Part shown: piece by piece, positions 34,791 through 44,471 of the stretch
How positions within the stretch are numbered: the first letter of the stretch is position 1
How the letters are laid out: each line of letters opens with the position of its first letter
Assembly: GCF_004521915.1 (NCBI RefSeq)
Contig: NZ_SDKD01000002.1
Span: 186,862 to 250,861 of the forward strand
Length of the DNA: 64,000 bases
Direction of reading: 5' to 3'
Source: Brevibacillus migulae
GTDB taxonomy: Bacteria > Bacillota > Bacilli > Brevibacillales > Brevibacillaceae
Position numbers and translations under genes: made by a program
The notes under the pieces: model-generated
What the model saw: the letters and a program-made list of their open reading frames with translations, nothing else
Databases searched by the model: none
What the model was told of the DNA's origin: nothing

Positions 34791-35633
34791 ATGGATATGA
34801 TCACAGATTTACAGCGTGAAATCATTGAAGCATTGCGAGTAAAGCCGGTTATCGATCCGCAAGAGGAAATCCGCCGTTCTGTTGACTATTTGAAAGAATA
34901 TTTGCTGGCTCATCCGTTTCTGGAATCGATGGTGCTTGGCTTGTCAGGCGGGCAGGATTCCACACTGACAGGCAAGCTTGCGCAAATCGCCGTCGATGAG
35001 CTGAACGCCGAGACGGGATCGAATAAATACAAGTTTATCGCTGTGCGTTTGCCCTACGGCGTGCAGCGGGATGAGGACGATTGCCAGGACGCGATCAAGT
35101 TCATCCAGCCTAGTCTGGTCGTGACGGTGAATATCAAAGCGGCTGTGGATGCCAGTGTGAAGACGATGGAAGAGGCGACTGGGCAACCGGTTTCTGACTT
35201 TCTGAAGGGAAATGAAAAGGCCCGTGAGCGGATGAAAGCCCAGTATACACTGGCAGGTATGTACAAAGGCGTTGTGCTGGGGACGGATCATGCTGCGGAG
35301 GCCATTACCGGTTTCTTTACGAAGTTTGGCGATGGCGCCTGCGATATCGCCCCGATCTATCGCTTGAACAAGCGGCAGGGAAAACAGCTTTTGCAGCTGC
35401 TTGGCTGCCCTGAGCATCTGTACCGCAAAGCCCCGACAGCGGATCTGGAGGAAAACAAGCCGCAGCTCCCCGACGAGGTAGCGCTTGGCGTCACGTACGA
35501 GGAGATCGATGATTATCTCGAAGGCAAAGAAGTAAAGGATGAAAGCAGACAAAAAATTGAGAACTGGTATTTGAAGACAGAGCATAAGCGTCGTCCGGTG
35601 CTGACCGTTTTTGAAAATTGGTGGAAATCATAA
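34791..35633 (+). CDS. nadE: Ammonia-dependent NAD synthetase, 280 aa
   Basis: The P-loop [10 protein letters not shown] is at residues 49-58 and the protein closely follows the B. subtilis/E. coli NadE pattern: [32 protein letters not shown] and a [17 protein letters not shown] motif. It amidates deamido-NAD to NAD. ATG 34791 directly follows the nadD stop; ATG 34797 is an alternative start. It ends the operon at a strong bidirectional terminator. Confidence 0.95.
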   Translation: MDMITDLQREIIEALRVKPVIDPQEEIRRSVDYLKEYLLAHPFLESMVLGLSGGQDSTLTGKLAQIAVDELNAETGSNKYKFIAVRLPYGVQRDEDDCQDAIKFIQPSLVVTVNIKAAVDASVKTMEEATGQPVSDFLKGNEKARERMKAQYTLAGMYKGVVLGTDHAAEAITGFFTKFGDGACDIAPIYRLNKRQGKQLLQLLGCPEHLYRKAPTADLEENKPQLPDEVALGVTYEEIDDYLEGKEVKDESRQKIENWYLKTEHKRRPVLTVFENWWKS

Positions 35634-35634
35634 A

Positions 35635-35679
35635 AAAAGGGAGGGAGTCTCAGCCAAAGCTGATTCTCCGTCCCTTTTT
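35635..35679. terminator. Bidirectional terminator between nadE and the converging gene
   Basis: AAAAAGGGA and TCCCTTTTT arms, with further pairing inside, are bordered by A-run and T-run. It ends nadE and the minus-strand gene starting at 36184, whose stop codon (35678-35680) touches it. Confidence 0.88.
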
Positions 35680-36184
35680 ATGCATGTTCCAGAAACTCAA
35701 AAGCCACAATATGATCGATGGCCGGCTTTTTTTCCCTCCACATTTCCGGTAAATAGAAGAGGGCAGGACCGCCTTCCCGAATCGGTTTCCCCTCCTTGGC
35801 GAACTGTAAAAATGCACGTTTCGCGTCAGCAAGCGGCAGTGTGATTGGTTCGCCATGTTCGCGCCAAATGCGCATGCTCGTCACAGATGGGGCTGGCTGT
35901 GCGTTTTCGATGAACGGGGCAAGCCGCATCCCGTAGTCACCTTGCAGGGCCTTTCGCTGCTCGATCATGCTTTTTTTCTCGGATGGGGGTGTGGCTCCTT
36001 CTTTCAATTCTTTATCCCATTGGGAACCGGTACCTTCCAAGTTATCATTCACGTCGAAAATATCCTGCAATTCCTCACCTTGATAGGTTTGCAGATCAAA
36101 TTTGCGCTCATCGAAAATCCAGACACTGGGGTCCAGTGTTATCGCAAAGGAGACTGCTCCTTTAAATAAAATGGTATCAGCCAT
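35678..36184 (-). CDS. Conserved hypothetical protein, 168 aa
   Basis: It has no recognisable catalytic motif. The N-terminal part looks like an all-beta fold (ILFKGAVSFAITLDPSVWIFD, trimmed to residues 4-23), followed by charged helices and a C-terminal segment with AIDHIVAFEFLEHA. ATG 36184 follows GGGAGG. In B. subtilis ylaL precedes ylaM and ylaN; the position is comparable, but I cannot confirm similarity. Confidence 0.65.
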   Translation of the reverse strand: MADTILFKGAVSFAITLDPSVWIFDERKFDLQTYQGEELQDIFDVNDNLEGTGSQWDKELKEGATPPSEKKSMIEQRKALQGDYGMRLAPFIENAQPAPSVTSMRIWREHGEPITLPLADAKRAFLQFAKEGKPIREGGPALFYLPEMWREKKPAIDHIVAFEFLEHA

Positions 36185-36300
36185 GCTTGATTCCTCCCTT
36201 TCCAAACGATGCCAGTCCTATTGTACTGTACCTGTGCGGACACCGCAAACGAAAAGTCAGAACCAAGTGCACCAAAGACGATATGAGAAGGCGGACTGCG

Positions 36301-37257
36301 ATGACCGGAATCGAGACGAAACAACACATTCAACAGCGCTATCAAGAACAGCTGGAGCAAGCGGTGATTCTAGCTTCCCGGCATGTGAAAGAAGGCAAAG
36401 TAGCCAGCTATATCCCGGAATTAGCCAAAAGCGATCCGAACCACCTGAGTGCAGCCGTCGTGCTCATGGATGGCAGCGTGATTGCAGCAGGGAATACGCA
36501 AACTCGCTTTACCCTGCAAAGCATTGCCAAGCTCTTTTCACTCGCCATCGCATTGGCTGATCACGGATGTGAATATGTGTTTTCGCGAGTGGGGATGGAA
36601 CCGACCGGAGATCCATTCAATTCAATCATGAAACTGGAGGCGATTAAGCCGCACAAGCCGCTGAATCCGATGATTAATGCCGGGGCAATCGTTGTATGCG
36701 ATATGGTCAAGGGCAATGGCTGTGAAGAAAGAACGGAGCGGATTCTTTCCCTGCTGCGTAAAATGACGGGGAATCCAGAGATTTGTGTGAATCATGCCGT
36801 CTATCTTTCGGAAAAAAATTCTGCCAATCGAAATCGCGCTCTTGCCTATTTCATGAAGGACAGCGGAGTGTTGACAGGCGATGTCGAGGATACGCTCGAT
36901 TTTTACTTTCGCCATTGCTCGATCGAGGTCAATACCCAAGATGTGGCATGGATGGCCAGTGTATTGGCAGCGGACGGCGCTCATCCCGTAACGGGTGAAA
37001 GACTGATAGATGAAAGGATTGCGGGGATCTGCAAGACCTTCATGGTGACATGCGGGATGTACAATGCCTCTGGTGAATTTGCCATCCAGGTAGGTATCCC
37101 GGCGAAAAGCGGGGTGGCGGGAGGAATCATGGCAACGGTCCCAATGCAGATGGGGATCGGCGTCTACAGCCCCGGCCTCGATGAAAAAGGAAACTCGCTG
37201 GCAGGGGTAAAATTGCTTCAAGAGCTGTCCAATCTGTGGAATCTCAGCATTTTTTAA
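36301..37257 (+). CDS. glsA: Glutaminase A, 318 aa
   Basis: The serine-dependent beta-lactamase-fold glutaminase signature is clear: FTLQSIAKLFSLAIAL with the catalytic Ser-x-x-Lys, then NPMINAGAI and a C-terminal KSGVAGGIMATVP. It hydrolyses L-glutamine to glutamate and ammonia. ATG 36301 is preferred: an AGAAGG motif lies 10 bases upstream, whereas the longer frame begins inside the divergent promoter region. Next to YlaN, as in the ylaM-ylaN pair of B. subtilis. Confidence 0.93.
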   Translation: MTGIETKQHIQQRYQEQLEQAVILASRHVKEGKVASYIPELAKSDPNHLSAAVVLMDGSVIAAGNTQTRFTLQSIAKLFSLAIALADHGCEYVFSRVGMEPTGDPFNSIMKLEAIKPHKPLNPMINAGAIVVCDMVKGNGCEERTERILSLLRKMTGNPEICVNHAVYLSEKNSANRNRALAYFMKDSGVLTGDVEDTLDFYFRHCSIEVNTQDVAWMASVLAADGAHPVTGERLIDERIAGICKTFMVTCGMYNASGEFAIQVGIPAKSGVAGGIMATVPMQMGIGVYSPGLDEKGNSLAGVKLLQELSNLWNLSIF

Positions 37258-37364
37258 CGGTTCGTACATATCGAATTGCAGCTAGGCAGGTCACTTCCTC
37301 TTTTCAAATAGGCGACAATCGCGTACTATGGAAGATAAGGATGTGGCAAACGGAGGGATAGGTT

Positions 37365-37655
37365 TTGGCAGAATTAAGTATTCCCGACTTGGAAAATAAG
37401 GCACTAGCATTGTTGCGAGCCGATGCGGATAAGATATACAAGCTGATTGATGTACAGATGGAAAACCTCACCATGCCGCAATGTCCATTGTATGAAGAGG
37501 TGCTGGATACACAGATGTTCGGCCTCTCCCGTGAAGTGGAATTTGCTGTGAGATTAGGGTTGATCGAAGATGAGGTTGGTCGGGATATTCTCGATGAGCT
37601 TGAACGCAAGCTGGCTGAATTATATGAGAAACAAAAACAAGCAAGCGAGGGATAA
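37365..37655 (+). CDS. ylaN: YlaN family protein (UPF0358), 96 aa
   Basis: The stretch [20 protein letters not shown] followed by [17 protein letters not shown] is almost diagnostic for YlaN. The B. subtilis and S. aureus proteins are linked to iron homeostasis through Fur. Translation starts at TTG 37365, preceded by GGAGGG. The last codons double as the left arm of a terminator. Confidence 0.95.
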   Translation: MAELSIPDLENKALALLRADADKIYKLIDVQMENLTMPQCPLYEEVLDTQMFGLSREVEFAVRLGLIEDEVGRDILDELERKLAELYEKQKQASEG

Positions 37656-37672
37656 TCAATCCCTCGCTTTTC
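37645..37672. terminator. Terminator overlapping the ylaN 3' end
   Basis: AGCGAGGGAT and ATCCCTCGCT surround a 4-base loop and T-rich sequence follows. The left arm encodes the last ylaN residues (ASEG, stop). It also lies 2 bases from the stop of the converging cax gene. Confidence 0.85.
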
Positions 37673-37673
37673 T

Positions 37674-38717
37674 TTATGCAAAAAAGAATGCGGTACCCAA
37701 AATGATATAGACACCTAGAAGCAGCACACCTTCATACCAGTTGGTGGCACCATCCCGGGAAATGGAGATCGTGATAAAGGTAGCTACCGCTATCGCTGCA
37801 AGCTCGTAGGTTGTAAACACGATGTTCATCGGATTGCCGAAGAGCAGGCTGATCAGGACAAGCGTTGGAGCTACGAAGAGAGCAATCTGCAAGCTGGAAC
37901 CGATGGCGATTTCCACGGCAGCACCGATGCGCCCTTTCATCGCCAGCAGAAGCGCTGCACTGTGCTCGGCAGCGTTACCAATGATCGCGATCACGAATGC
38001 CCCGACGAAAAGCTCAGATAAACCCAGATCGTGCGAAACTTTTTCCACGCTATGTACCAGCCATTCGGAAACAAAAGCCACACAGATCGTTGACAATGTC
38101 AACATGAGGATCGATACGCCCTTGGACCAGGTGGCTTCTGTATCATGCGGCTCGATATCCGAGAGAAACTCTTTATGCGTCATCATGGAGAAAATGAGCC
38201 AGAGAATATAGGCGATGATCAAAATGACAGCGATCACGACGCTTAATGTATTAATCTTCGGCGTCTCCAATCCCTGCATGAAAACGGCGGGGATAAACAG
38301 AGCCACCAGTGCCAGCATCATCAGGGAAGAGTTGTGTCCGGCCAGGCGCCCGTTAAAGGTCTGTTCCTTGAATTTGAGTCCTCCGCACAGAACGCTCAAG
38401 CCGAGAACCAAAAGCATGTTCCCGATAATCGCGCCGGTGATAGAGGCTTTCACCATATCGAAGAGTCCTTCTTTCACAAGGAAAAAGGCGATGATCAACT
38501 CAGCGGCATTCCCAAAGGTCGCGTTGAGAAAACCGCCGACACGGTCTCCCGCATAATGGGCCACGCTTTCCGTCGATTTGCCCAGCCATGCTGCCAGTAC
38601 AACGATAGCAAGGGCAGCGGCGCCAAACTTGAGAAATTCATTGTGAGTAAAAAAGTGGGTATAGGCGGCCAAGATCAAGCTCGCACCGATCAGGGTAAAA
38701 AACAAACGCTGATTCAA
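37674..38717 (-). CDS. cax: Calcium/proton exchanger (CaCA superfamily), 347 aa
   Basis: Eleven or so membrane helices are arranged as two homologous halves. These carry the alpha repeats [20 protein letters not shown] and [20 protein letters not shown], with the conserved GNAxE ion-binding residues. The C-termini of both repeats have the KxSxxGS-type sequence. It exports Ca2+ in exchange for protons. The start is probably TTG 38717, 5 to 7 bases after TTGAGGTGA; the longer ATG frame at 38738 spans that site. Confidence 0.93.
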   Translation of the reverse strand: MNQRLFFTLIGASLILAAYTHFFTHNEFLKFGAAALAIVVLAAWLGKSTESVAHYAGDRVGGFLNATFGNAAELIIAFFLVKEGLFDMVKASITGAIIGNMLLVLGLSVLCGGLKFKEQTFNGRLAGHNSSLMMLALVALFIPAVFMQGLETPKINTLSVVIAVILIIAYILWLIFSMMTHKEFLSDIEPHDTEATWSKGVSILMLTLSTICVAFVSEWLVHSVEKVSHDLGLSELFVGAFVIAIIGNAAEHSAALLLAMKGRIGAAVEIAIGSSLQIALFVAPTLVLISLLFGNPMNIVFTTYELAAIAVATFITISISRDGATNWYEGVLLLGVYIILGTAFFFA

Positions 38718-38896
38718 TGAGTTCACCTCAATTACCATTTATTAGCACTTTTAGCATGGTATTTAGTTTACAAAAACAAGCAGAAAATGTCACGTAATTT
38801 TCAAGTAAACGAGCAGGGAGTCCCGAAGTCGGAATAGTACAAGCGTCTTAAGACACACTAGAAAGGTAAGAGACTTGTCGTGGAGGTGCACAAACA

Positions 38897-39151
38897 TTGA
38901 CACAACCATATCTCTGCCCAACCTGTAAATCGAATCGTATGCGTTTTACGATCATTGAACAGACTCCGCATTACGTGCGACTCAATCCGCAGACAGGAGA
39001 GGTGGTAACCGAGGTGGCGCAGGAGCAATTGGATGCGTTTCACCAGCCCTACAAAGGCGATTCCTTCCTGGTGCAATGCGGCATTTGCGGCACCACCGAA
39101 AGTGAAGAACGTTTTGTCAAGATGGCGCAGCATATGCAAAATCAAAAATAA
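38897..39151 (+). CDS. Zinc-ribbon hypothetical protein, 84 aa
   Basis: Two CxxC pairs, CPTC near residue 7 and CGIC near residue 64, suggest a treble-clef or ribbon zinc site. Between them lies a mixed segment with HYVRLNPQTGEVVTE. Start TTG 38897 has GGAGGTG 8 bases upstream. Family and function are not recognised. It is monocistronic with its own terminator. Confidence 0.7.
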   Translation: MTQPYLCPTCKSNRMRFTIIEQTPHYVRLNPQTGEVVTEVAQEQLDAFHQPYKGDSFLVQCGICGTTESEERFVKMAQHMQNQK

Positions 39152-39165
39152 CGAAGGAAGAAGAC

Positions 39166-39198
39166 GGCACGCTTGATCATCCAAGCGTGCCAATTTTT
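39166..39198 (+). terminator. Terminator of the zinc-ribbon gene
   Basis: Perfect 10-bp arms GGCACGCTTG and CAAGCGTGCC around a 6-base loop, followed by AATTTTT. Confidence 0.88.
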
Positions 39199-39210
39199 CG
39201 TGCGGGTTCT

Positions 39211-39960
39211 CTATCGGCAGAAGATATGCTTGCCGATTTTTTTGATTTGCGGCCGGCTCCAGATCCAGGCGGATGTGGCGGTATCCGGGTTGAAGTAGTA
39301 GATCGCACCGCCGGTTGGATCCCATCCCTTGATCGCATCCTGTACGGCTTTCTTCGATGTCGCGTTGGGCGTGAGCCATATTTGCCCATCCGCTACCGCA
39401 GTGAAGGCCCTCGGCTCAAAGATCACGCCTGCCGGAGTATCAGGAAAACCAGGGCTGTGCGTGCGATTCAAAATAACAGCGGCTACGGCTACTTGTCCCA
39501 CATACGGCTCCCCGCGTGCTTCACCATGAACAGCGTTGGCCATTAAGCGCACATCATTGGACGAATACCCGCCCCTTGCACTCTCGGTTTTGACGGTAGA
39601 AGCGTTCCCCGCATTCGCTTTTCCTAAGTCTTCGGCTGTCGGACGGTAATTTTTCGTAGCGTTGTACAGTTTTAGCTTCGTCTTGCTGCCCAGTATGCCA
39701 TCGACTTTGAGACCAAACTCATATTGGAAGTTGCGGAGTGCGTTGTAGGTACGTGTCGTAAAGCTCCCATTGACAGGCCCGGTGTAGAAGCCAAGGTGCT
39801 TCAGGCGATATTGCATCTCCCGCACATCTGCACCGGTTGCCCCTTGTTTCACAATACTTTTGCTGAACGCATCGGTTTCTTGAGGAGCCCCGATGGCGAA
39901 CACGGCAGCAACGATCAACAAGACGGAAACAAACAGATACATGATTTTTCTCGATTTCAT
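39211..39960 (-). CDS. SleB-like spore cortex-lytic enzyme, 249 aa
   Basis: A signal peptide (residues 1-30) is followed by a peptidoglycan-binding domain with GATGADVREMQYRLKHLGFY (about 38-57), and a SleB/CwlJ hydrolase domain (about 130-249). That domain contains LMANAVHGEARGEPYVGQVA with the catalytic glutamate, RTHSPGFPDTPAGVIFEPRA in part, and IYYFNPDTATSAW. SleB degrades cortex during germination. GGAGG precedes ATG 39960. No ypeB follows, so it may be a SleB paralogue rather than the sleB-ypeB locus. Confidence 0.9.
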   Translation of the reverse strand: MKSRKIMYLFVSVLLIVAAVFAIGAPQETDAFSKSIVKQGATGADVREMQYRLKHLGFYTGPVNGSFTTRTYNALRNFQYEFGLKVDGILGSKTKLKLYNATKNYRPTAEDLGKANAGNASTVKTESARGGYSSNDVRLMANAVHGEARGEPYVGQVAVAAVILNRTHSPGFPDTPAGVIFEPRAFTAVADGQIWLTPNATSKKAVQDAIKGWDPTGGAIYYFNPDTATSAWIWSRPQIKKIGKHIFCR

Positions 39961-40087
39961 GCCAATGCCTCCTTCAACTGGTCTCATTGGGACTTATTGT
40001 GCCCATTTCCGCCATGATGGCTGGTGTAAAATGTTGGCGATTTGAACAAAATGAACCTCAGATAGGATGAAGAATGGGGGCTTACGC

Positions 40088-41725
40088 ATGCAGGCAAAAA
40101 CAGTCGCGGCTTTTATTACGGAACAGCTTCGGGAATGGGGAATCAGGCGCATATACGGGGTGGCAGGCGATGCCATTTTGCCATGGCTCGATGTCCTCGG
40201 AAAACAAATGGATATCCGTTTCATCCAGTGCAGGCATGAAGCGTCTGCCGCGATGATGGCTTCTGCAGAGGCAAAGCTGACAGGAAGGCCGGCTGTATGC
40301 ACAGCGACAAGCGGACCTGGCTTCGTCAATTTGCTGAACGGATTGGCGGATGCGCACACAGACCATGTTCCGGTCATCGCGATTACCGGCCAAATCGAGA
40401 GCTACAAGCTGGGCGGCGGATACAAGCAGTATGTACAGCAGGAAAACATGCTCACACCGATCTCCCATTTCTCTACGGTAGTGGCCGATCCGCGTGCCAT
40501 CGGAGAGGTTTTGCACAAGGCATACATGACCGCTGCGCAGCAAAAAGGGGTCACCCATCTCGCGGTATGTCAGGACATATGGGCACAAGAAACGAATCAT
40601 CCGGTGATCTCCGCATTGCCTGCGCTTCACTCGGCGGTGCGGCTGGATCGGACTACGGCCAGCCAAGCGGCGGAAATCGCCCGCAGCGCCCGCAAACCGA
40701 TGATACTGTGCGGGGTTGGCGCGAGGTCGAGCATTTCGTCTGTCCAACGCTTGGCAGAAAAGCTTGGGGCCGGCATCCTTCTGTCGCTGGGTGCAAAGGG
40801 AGCGATTGCAAGCTCGCATCCGCAGGTGTTAGGCGGCTTGGGTGAAGGAGGCAATCATGCAGGGCTGGAGGCGTTGGCCAAGGCTGATTTGCTTATGATT
40901 TTTGGCGCCACCTGGTTTCCGCGCTCGTACATCCCTGCTCATGTAACGATCATTCAAATCGATGAAAATCTGTCATCCTTTCATGCGGCAGAAAAGCTGA
41001 TACCGGTTCGCGGAAATTTGGAGGAAGCCGTTTTATTCCTGGAGGATCGGCTGCAGGCGTATGAACCCGATGAAAACTGGCGCTACGTCATTCATGCCCT
41101 TCATCAGGAAGGGATGAAAGAACTCGAGGAAAAGACCGCGCAGACAAACGAAGAGCGGGTCAAGCCGCAGAAGGTCATGACAGCCCTCGACCAGCTGGTG
41201 GAGACAGACGCCATTGTCACCCTCGATACAGGGGAGCATACGATATGGTTCAACCGAGCCTTTCGTGCGGAAGGGCAGGTCCCTTTGTTTTCGGGGAAAT
41301 GGCGGACGATGGGATTTGGGCTGCCAGCTGCGATCGCAGCCAAGCTGACGGCTCCCGATAAGCAGGTCGTAGCCATTGTCGGGGACGGGGGATTAATGAT
41401 GACCCTCGGTGAGCTGATGACGATGGTCGAATATGATCTGCCAATTACGGTGATTGTCTTGAATAATCATGGACTGGGGCTGGAAGAGGTGAAAATGAAG
41501 CGTGCTGGCATGACTCCGTTTGCCACTTCGATGATGAATCCGTCTTTTTTCAAGCTTGCCGAAGCTTGCGGCATACATGCCTATCGCATCAATGATGTGG
41601 GCCAATTGGAAGAGGGGCTGCAGACGGCATTACAGGCTGGAAAACCCGCCTTGGTAGAAGTCCAGACCACTCCACCGACCCTTGATCCTTTGAACAAACA
41701 GCTGTTGATTCACACCCAAGCCTGA
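40088..41725 (+). CDS. Thiamine-diphosphate-dependent enzyme (acetolactate synthase/pyruvate oxidase-like), 545 aa
   Basis: The three-domain ThDP fold is complete. A PYR domain has GVAGDAILPW and the catalytic Glu in CRHEASAAMM. A central domain (about 190-320) follows, then a PP domain with GDGGLMMTLGEL...VIVLNNHG, the GDG...NN motif for Mg-ThDP. It is about 30% shorter in inter-domain loops than large ALS subunits and most resembles the YdaP/pyruvate-oxidase group. The exact reaction is unresolved. Start ATG 40088 has GGGGG upstream; 40067 is an alternative. Confidence 0.88.
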   Translation: MQAKTVAAFITEQLREWGIRRIYGVAGDAILPWLDVLGKQMDIRFIQCRHEASAAMMASAEAKLTGRPAVCTATSGPGFVNLLNGLADAHTDHVPVIAITGQIESYKLGGGYKQYVQQENMLTPISHFSTVVADPRAIGEVLHKAYMTAAQQKGVTHLAVCQDIWAQETNHPVISALPALHSAVRLDRTTASQAAEIARSARKPMILCGVGARSSISSVQRLAEKLGAGILLSLGAKGAIASSHPQVLGGLGEGGNHAGLEALAKADLLMIFGATWFPRSYIPAHVTIIQIDENLSSFHAAEKLIPVRGNLEEAVLFLEDRLQAYEPDENWRYVIHALHQEGMKELEEKTAQTNEERVKPQKVMTALDQLVETDAIVTLDTGEHTIWFNRAFRAEGQVPLFSGKWRTMGFGLPAAIAAKLTAPDKQVVAIVGDGGLMMTLGELMTMVEYDLPITVIVLNNHGLGLEEVKMKRAGMTPFATSMMNPSFFKLAEACGIHAYRINDVGQLEEGLQTALQAGKPALVEVQTTPPTLDPLNKQLLIHTQA

Positions 41726-41818
41726 TATGCTTATAATGAAAATAGAGAGAACATTGGCGGTGGACCGTACTGCGGCGCAGTCCCGAATGTATCGTAGCCT
41801 GACGGAGGAGGGCTTTGC

Positions 41819-42157
41819 ATGGAGGAATGGAATCGAGGGGAAATCCGCGTAGCCGATGGAGTGGTCGCCGTGATTGCGGGATTGGCTGCGCAGGAGGTAA
41901 CGGGAATTGTCTTGAAGGCGGGCAATCTGTATCAAGATATTGCCAAACGACTTACAGGGGCTCAGCAGTCAGGGAAAAACATCTCGGTCAAGGTGGAGGA
42001 AGGAGAGATCACCTTGGAGCTGCGCGTTGGCACGCGTTATGGCACTAAGATTGATCAGGCCTGCCGAGAGTTGCAGAAAAAAGTAAAGGCGGACGTCGAG
42101 CATTTGACCGGAATCCCTGTCGTTGCGGTCGATGTCAGGGTGGAATTTTTGGCATGA
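41819..42157 (+). CDS. Asp23/Gls24 family protein, 112 aa
   Basis: The family core is recognisable: GEIRVADGVVAVIAGLAAQEV (covering residues about 7-27, VIAxIAxxAAxEVxGV) and ISVKVEEGEITLELRV with a C-terminal VVAVDVRVEFL. Members include the envelope-associated stress protein Asp23, AmaP partners and YloU/YqhY. The start has GGAGGAGGG. No partner membrane protein lies alongside. Its role is undetermined. Confidence 0.92.
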   Translation: MEEWNRGEIRVADGVVAVIAGLAAQEVTGIVLKAGNLYQDIAKRLTGAQQSGKNISVKVEEGEITLELRVGTRYGTKIDQACRELQKKVKADVEHLTGIPVVAVDVRVEFLA

Positions 42158-42172
42158 GGAAAAACAAAAAGA

Positions 42173-42216
42173 AAAAACGGTCAGAAGCACCGGATCGGGT
42201 GACTGACCGTTTTTTC
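42173..42216. terminator. Bidirectional terminator between Asp23-type gene and FtsW-type gene
   Basis: AAAAAACGGTCA and TGACCGTTTTTT are perfect 12-bp arms flanking a 20-base loop, T-rich on both strands. Confidence 0.92.
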
Positions 42217-42240
42217 GTGTTTACGGCTTTTAAAACGAAT

Positions 42241-43386
42241 TTACGCATTCGCTGCTGCTTTTTGTTTGCTGACTTCCCTGGAGACACTCAGCAAGATCCC
42301 TGTGGAAACCAAAGTGATTAACAGCGAAGAACCGCCGTAGCTGATAAAGGGCAAGGTAACCCCTGTCAAAGGCAATGCCCCCGTTACCCCGCCGATGTTG
42401 ATCAGGGCTTGCAGGCCGATCATAGAGACAATGCCTACTCCAACCAACGTGGCAAAGGTATCCTTGCAGCGCAAGCAAATCTGCAAGCCGCGCAGGAGAA
42501 ACAGGATGTACAACAGTAAAAACAGGACGGTTCCGATAAAACCAAGCTCTTCGGCAATGATGGAAAAAATAAAGTCGGTGTGAGCTTCCGGCAAATACAA
42601 ATATTTCTGCACGCTTTTCCCAAAGCCCACTCCCGAGAGACCGCCATGCGCCAGGGCAAACAAGGATTGCTTCAATTGCCAGCCGGCTCCCATCGGATCG
42701 CTCCATGGATCCATGAAGGTCGTCAAACGAGATAAAGCGTGGGAATACAGCGTCACATAGCTTGCCAAAAACAAGCTGCCGATCGGTACGGTCAGCATGA
42801 ACAGATGGGAGATCCTCGCTCCGCCGCAGATCATGACCAGAGCGGCGGTACCCAGCAGGACTGCTGCCGAACCCAGGTCAGGCTGGATGGCAATCAGCAC
42901 AAAAAAGATGCCGGTGACCACAAGCGGAGGGATCAAACCGGACTTGAATTGCCGGAACCGGTCGCCTTTTTTGTCAATGATTGCGGCCAAATAAAGGATG
43001 ATGCCAAGCTTGGCTATCTCGGCAGGCTGGATGCTGGCGCCGCCCAATTTAAACCATGATTGCGCACCTTTTCCTTCCGATCCAACCGCCAGGACGAGCA
43101 GGAGCAAGACAAAGCTGCCTACCACGATCCAGCGAAAATTTCGTTTATAAAAAGAAAACGGAATGTTCATGGCAACCAGCATCGCGATAATCCCGAGCAC
43201 GGCCCACATAATCTGTTTTTTCACAAAGAACAGCTCGTCCCCGTTGCAAATCCCGCAGCCACGGGACGTATAGACGCCCGTATACGCATAAATCGAACTG
43301 GCACTAAGCACCATCGTCACGCCGATGCCTAGCAGAAGTGCGGTCAAAATAAGCAGAACAAAATCGGGCACGCCGCGCGTTTTCAT
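42241..43386 (-). CDS. ftsW: FtsW/RodA/SpoVE (SEDS) glycosyltransferase, 381 aa
   Basis: Ten membrane helices and the SEDS landmarks GGASIQPAEIAKLGII, AIQPDLGSA, YLPEAHTDFIFSIIAEELG, and PFISYGGSSL identify the FtsW class, which polymerises lipid II with a partner transpeptidase. The position between ylaN and ylbF-type genes matches ftsW of B. subtilis. The loop after helix 1 carries CGIC (Cys44, Cys47), which is unusual. ATG 43386 follows GGAGGG. Confidence 0.92.
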   Translation of the reverse strand: MKTRGVPDFVLLILTALLLGIGVTMVLSASSIYAYTGVYTSRGCGICNGDELFFVKKQIMWAVLGIIAMLVAMNIPFSFYKRNFRWIVVGSFVLLLLVLAVGSEGKGAQSWFKLGGASIQPAEIAKLGIILYLAAIIDKKGDRFRQFKSGLIPPLVVTGIFFVLIAIQPDLGSAAVLLGTAALVMICGGARISHLFMLTVPIGSLFLASYVTLYSHALSRLTTFMDPWSDPMGAGWQLKQSLFALAHGGLSGVGFGKSVQKYLYLPEAHTDFIFSIIAEELGFIGTVLFLLLYILFLLRGLQICLRCKDTFATLVGVGIVSMIGLQALINIGGVTGALPLTGVTLPFISYGGSSLLITLVSTGILLSVSREVSKQKAAANA

Positions 43387-43405
43387 GGAGAAAAATCCCT
43401 CCTAT

Positions 43406-43436
43406 GGAAAACAGAGAGGGTGTAGCTCCTCTCTGT
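43406..43436 (-). terminator. Terminator of the YugN-like gene
   Basis: ACAGAGAGG and CCTCTCTGT form a 9-bp stem with an 8-base loop, followed on the minus strand by TTTTCC. Confidence 0.8.
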
Positions 43437-43474
43437 CTGGTAGTGAGTCCAGTATTCGCCGATCTGAGTGTGAC

Positions 43475-43825
43475 TTACGCGCTCAGATGGGACAGTTTGT
43501 CAGCAAGGATTTGCAGCTTTCGTTTTGCGGCTTGCAAAATATGATCTGGAACAGGTGTTTCATATTCCAGTCCATGCGGGAATACCCCTTTGCCCATATA
43601 AGGCTCTTCCAGCTTCAGAAGCGTGTGAGGATCCTCCAGCTTGCCTTTCACCGCGTTGCCTTCCACACGCAGGTAGTAAGCGTTTGCCTTATCCTCGAAT
43701 TTGCAATCGTATGTAGCATGGTTGTAATCCCAGGCCCAGCGGATGAATCCCAATTCAGTCATGACATGATCGAGATCGGAAAGGAATGCTTCTTTGTTGC
43801 CGATCCCTGTTTCCTTGATTACCAT
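43475..43825 (-). CDS. YugN-like family protein, 116 aa
   Basis: The order RWAWDYNHATYDCKFED, YYLRVEGNAVKGKLED and TLLKLEEPYMGKGVF corresponds to the YugN pattern (WDYDHGSFDYK...LRIP...G.L). It is a soluble small alpha/beta protein. GGAGGAAG precedes ATG 43825. Function is unknown. It is monocistronic with its own terminator. Confidence 0.8.
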   Translation of the reverse strand: MVIKETGIGNKEAFLSDLDHVMTELGFIRWAWDYNHATYDCKFEDKANAYYLRVEGNAVKGKLEDPHTLLKLEEPYMGKGVFPHGLEYETPVPDHILQAAKRKLQILADKLSHLSA

Positions 43826-44012
43826 TTAGTCTTCCTCCTTGAAACTAGGTCGATCTTTCGTATGTACGAAGAACTTTCACTTTCTTATGATAGTAGGTTT
43901 TACGATTTAGTGCAATGAATATGTGAGTAAGCGCCGTGGCAATTTCCCATGCATGAAAGCACCGGAGAGAGGAAACAATACGAACGTTCATCAGTAAAGG
44001 AGGAGATTCCCC

Positions 44013-44456
44013 ATGGCACAAGTGGAAAACCGCACATTGCGTGAAATCATGACAAAAGATTTGGCGACGGTGACGCTGAAGGATAATGTGTATGAAGTAG
44101 CCGTGAAAATGCGCGATTGGAACGTAGGGATCATTCCGGTTGTCGATGAGAAGAACGACGTGATCGGGGTCATTACCGACCGTGACATTGTCATTCGTGG
44201 GTTGGCTGAAAAACGTGAAGGCTCTGCGGCCATCAGCGAAGTAATGACCCGCGACATCATTTTGGGGAAACCTGAGATGACAGTAGATGAAGCAGCACGC
44301 ATCATGGCACAGCATCAAGTGCGCCGTCTGCCGGTAGTTGAAAACGGCAAGCTGGTCGGCATTGTGGCGATCGGTGACATGGCTGTACGCCAAGTGCACC
44401 ATGATGAAGCGAGCGAGGCCCTGTATGAAATCTCGGAGCCTGCTTCTCGTCACTAA
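44013..44456 (+). CDS. CBS-domain-pair protein (YlbB-like), 147 aa
   Basis: Two CBS motifs occupy residues about 6-65 (REIMTKDLATVTLKDNVYEV...IGVITDRDIVIR) and 73-135 (SEVMTRDIILGKPEMTVDE...LVGIVAIGDMAV). Together they make one Bateman module that binds adenosyl nucleotides. No enzymatic domain is attached. Its place near ylbF/ylbG and ftsW resembles B. subtilis ylbB. The start has AAAGGAGG. A terminator follows. Confidence 0.93.
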   Translation: MAQVENRTLREIMTKDLATVTLKDNVYEVAVKMRDWNVGIIPVVDEKNDVIGVITDRDIVIRGLAEKREGSAAISEVMTRDIILGKPEMTVDEAARIMAQHQVRRLPVVENGKLVGIVAIGDMAVRQVHHDEASEALYEISEPASRH

Positions 44457-44471
44457 TGAGATCGATTCAAA

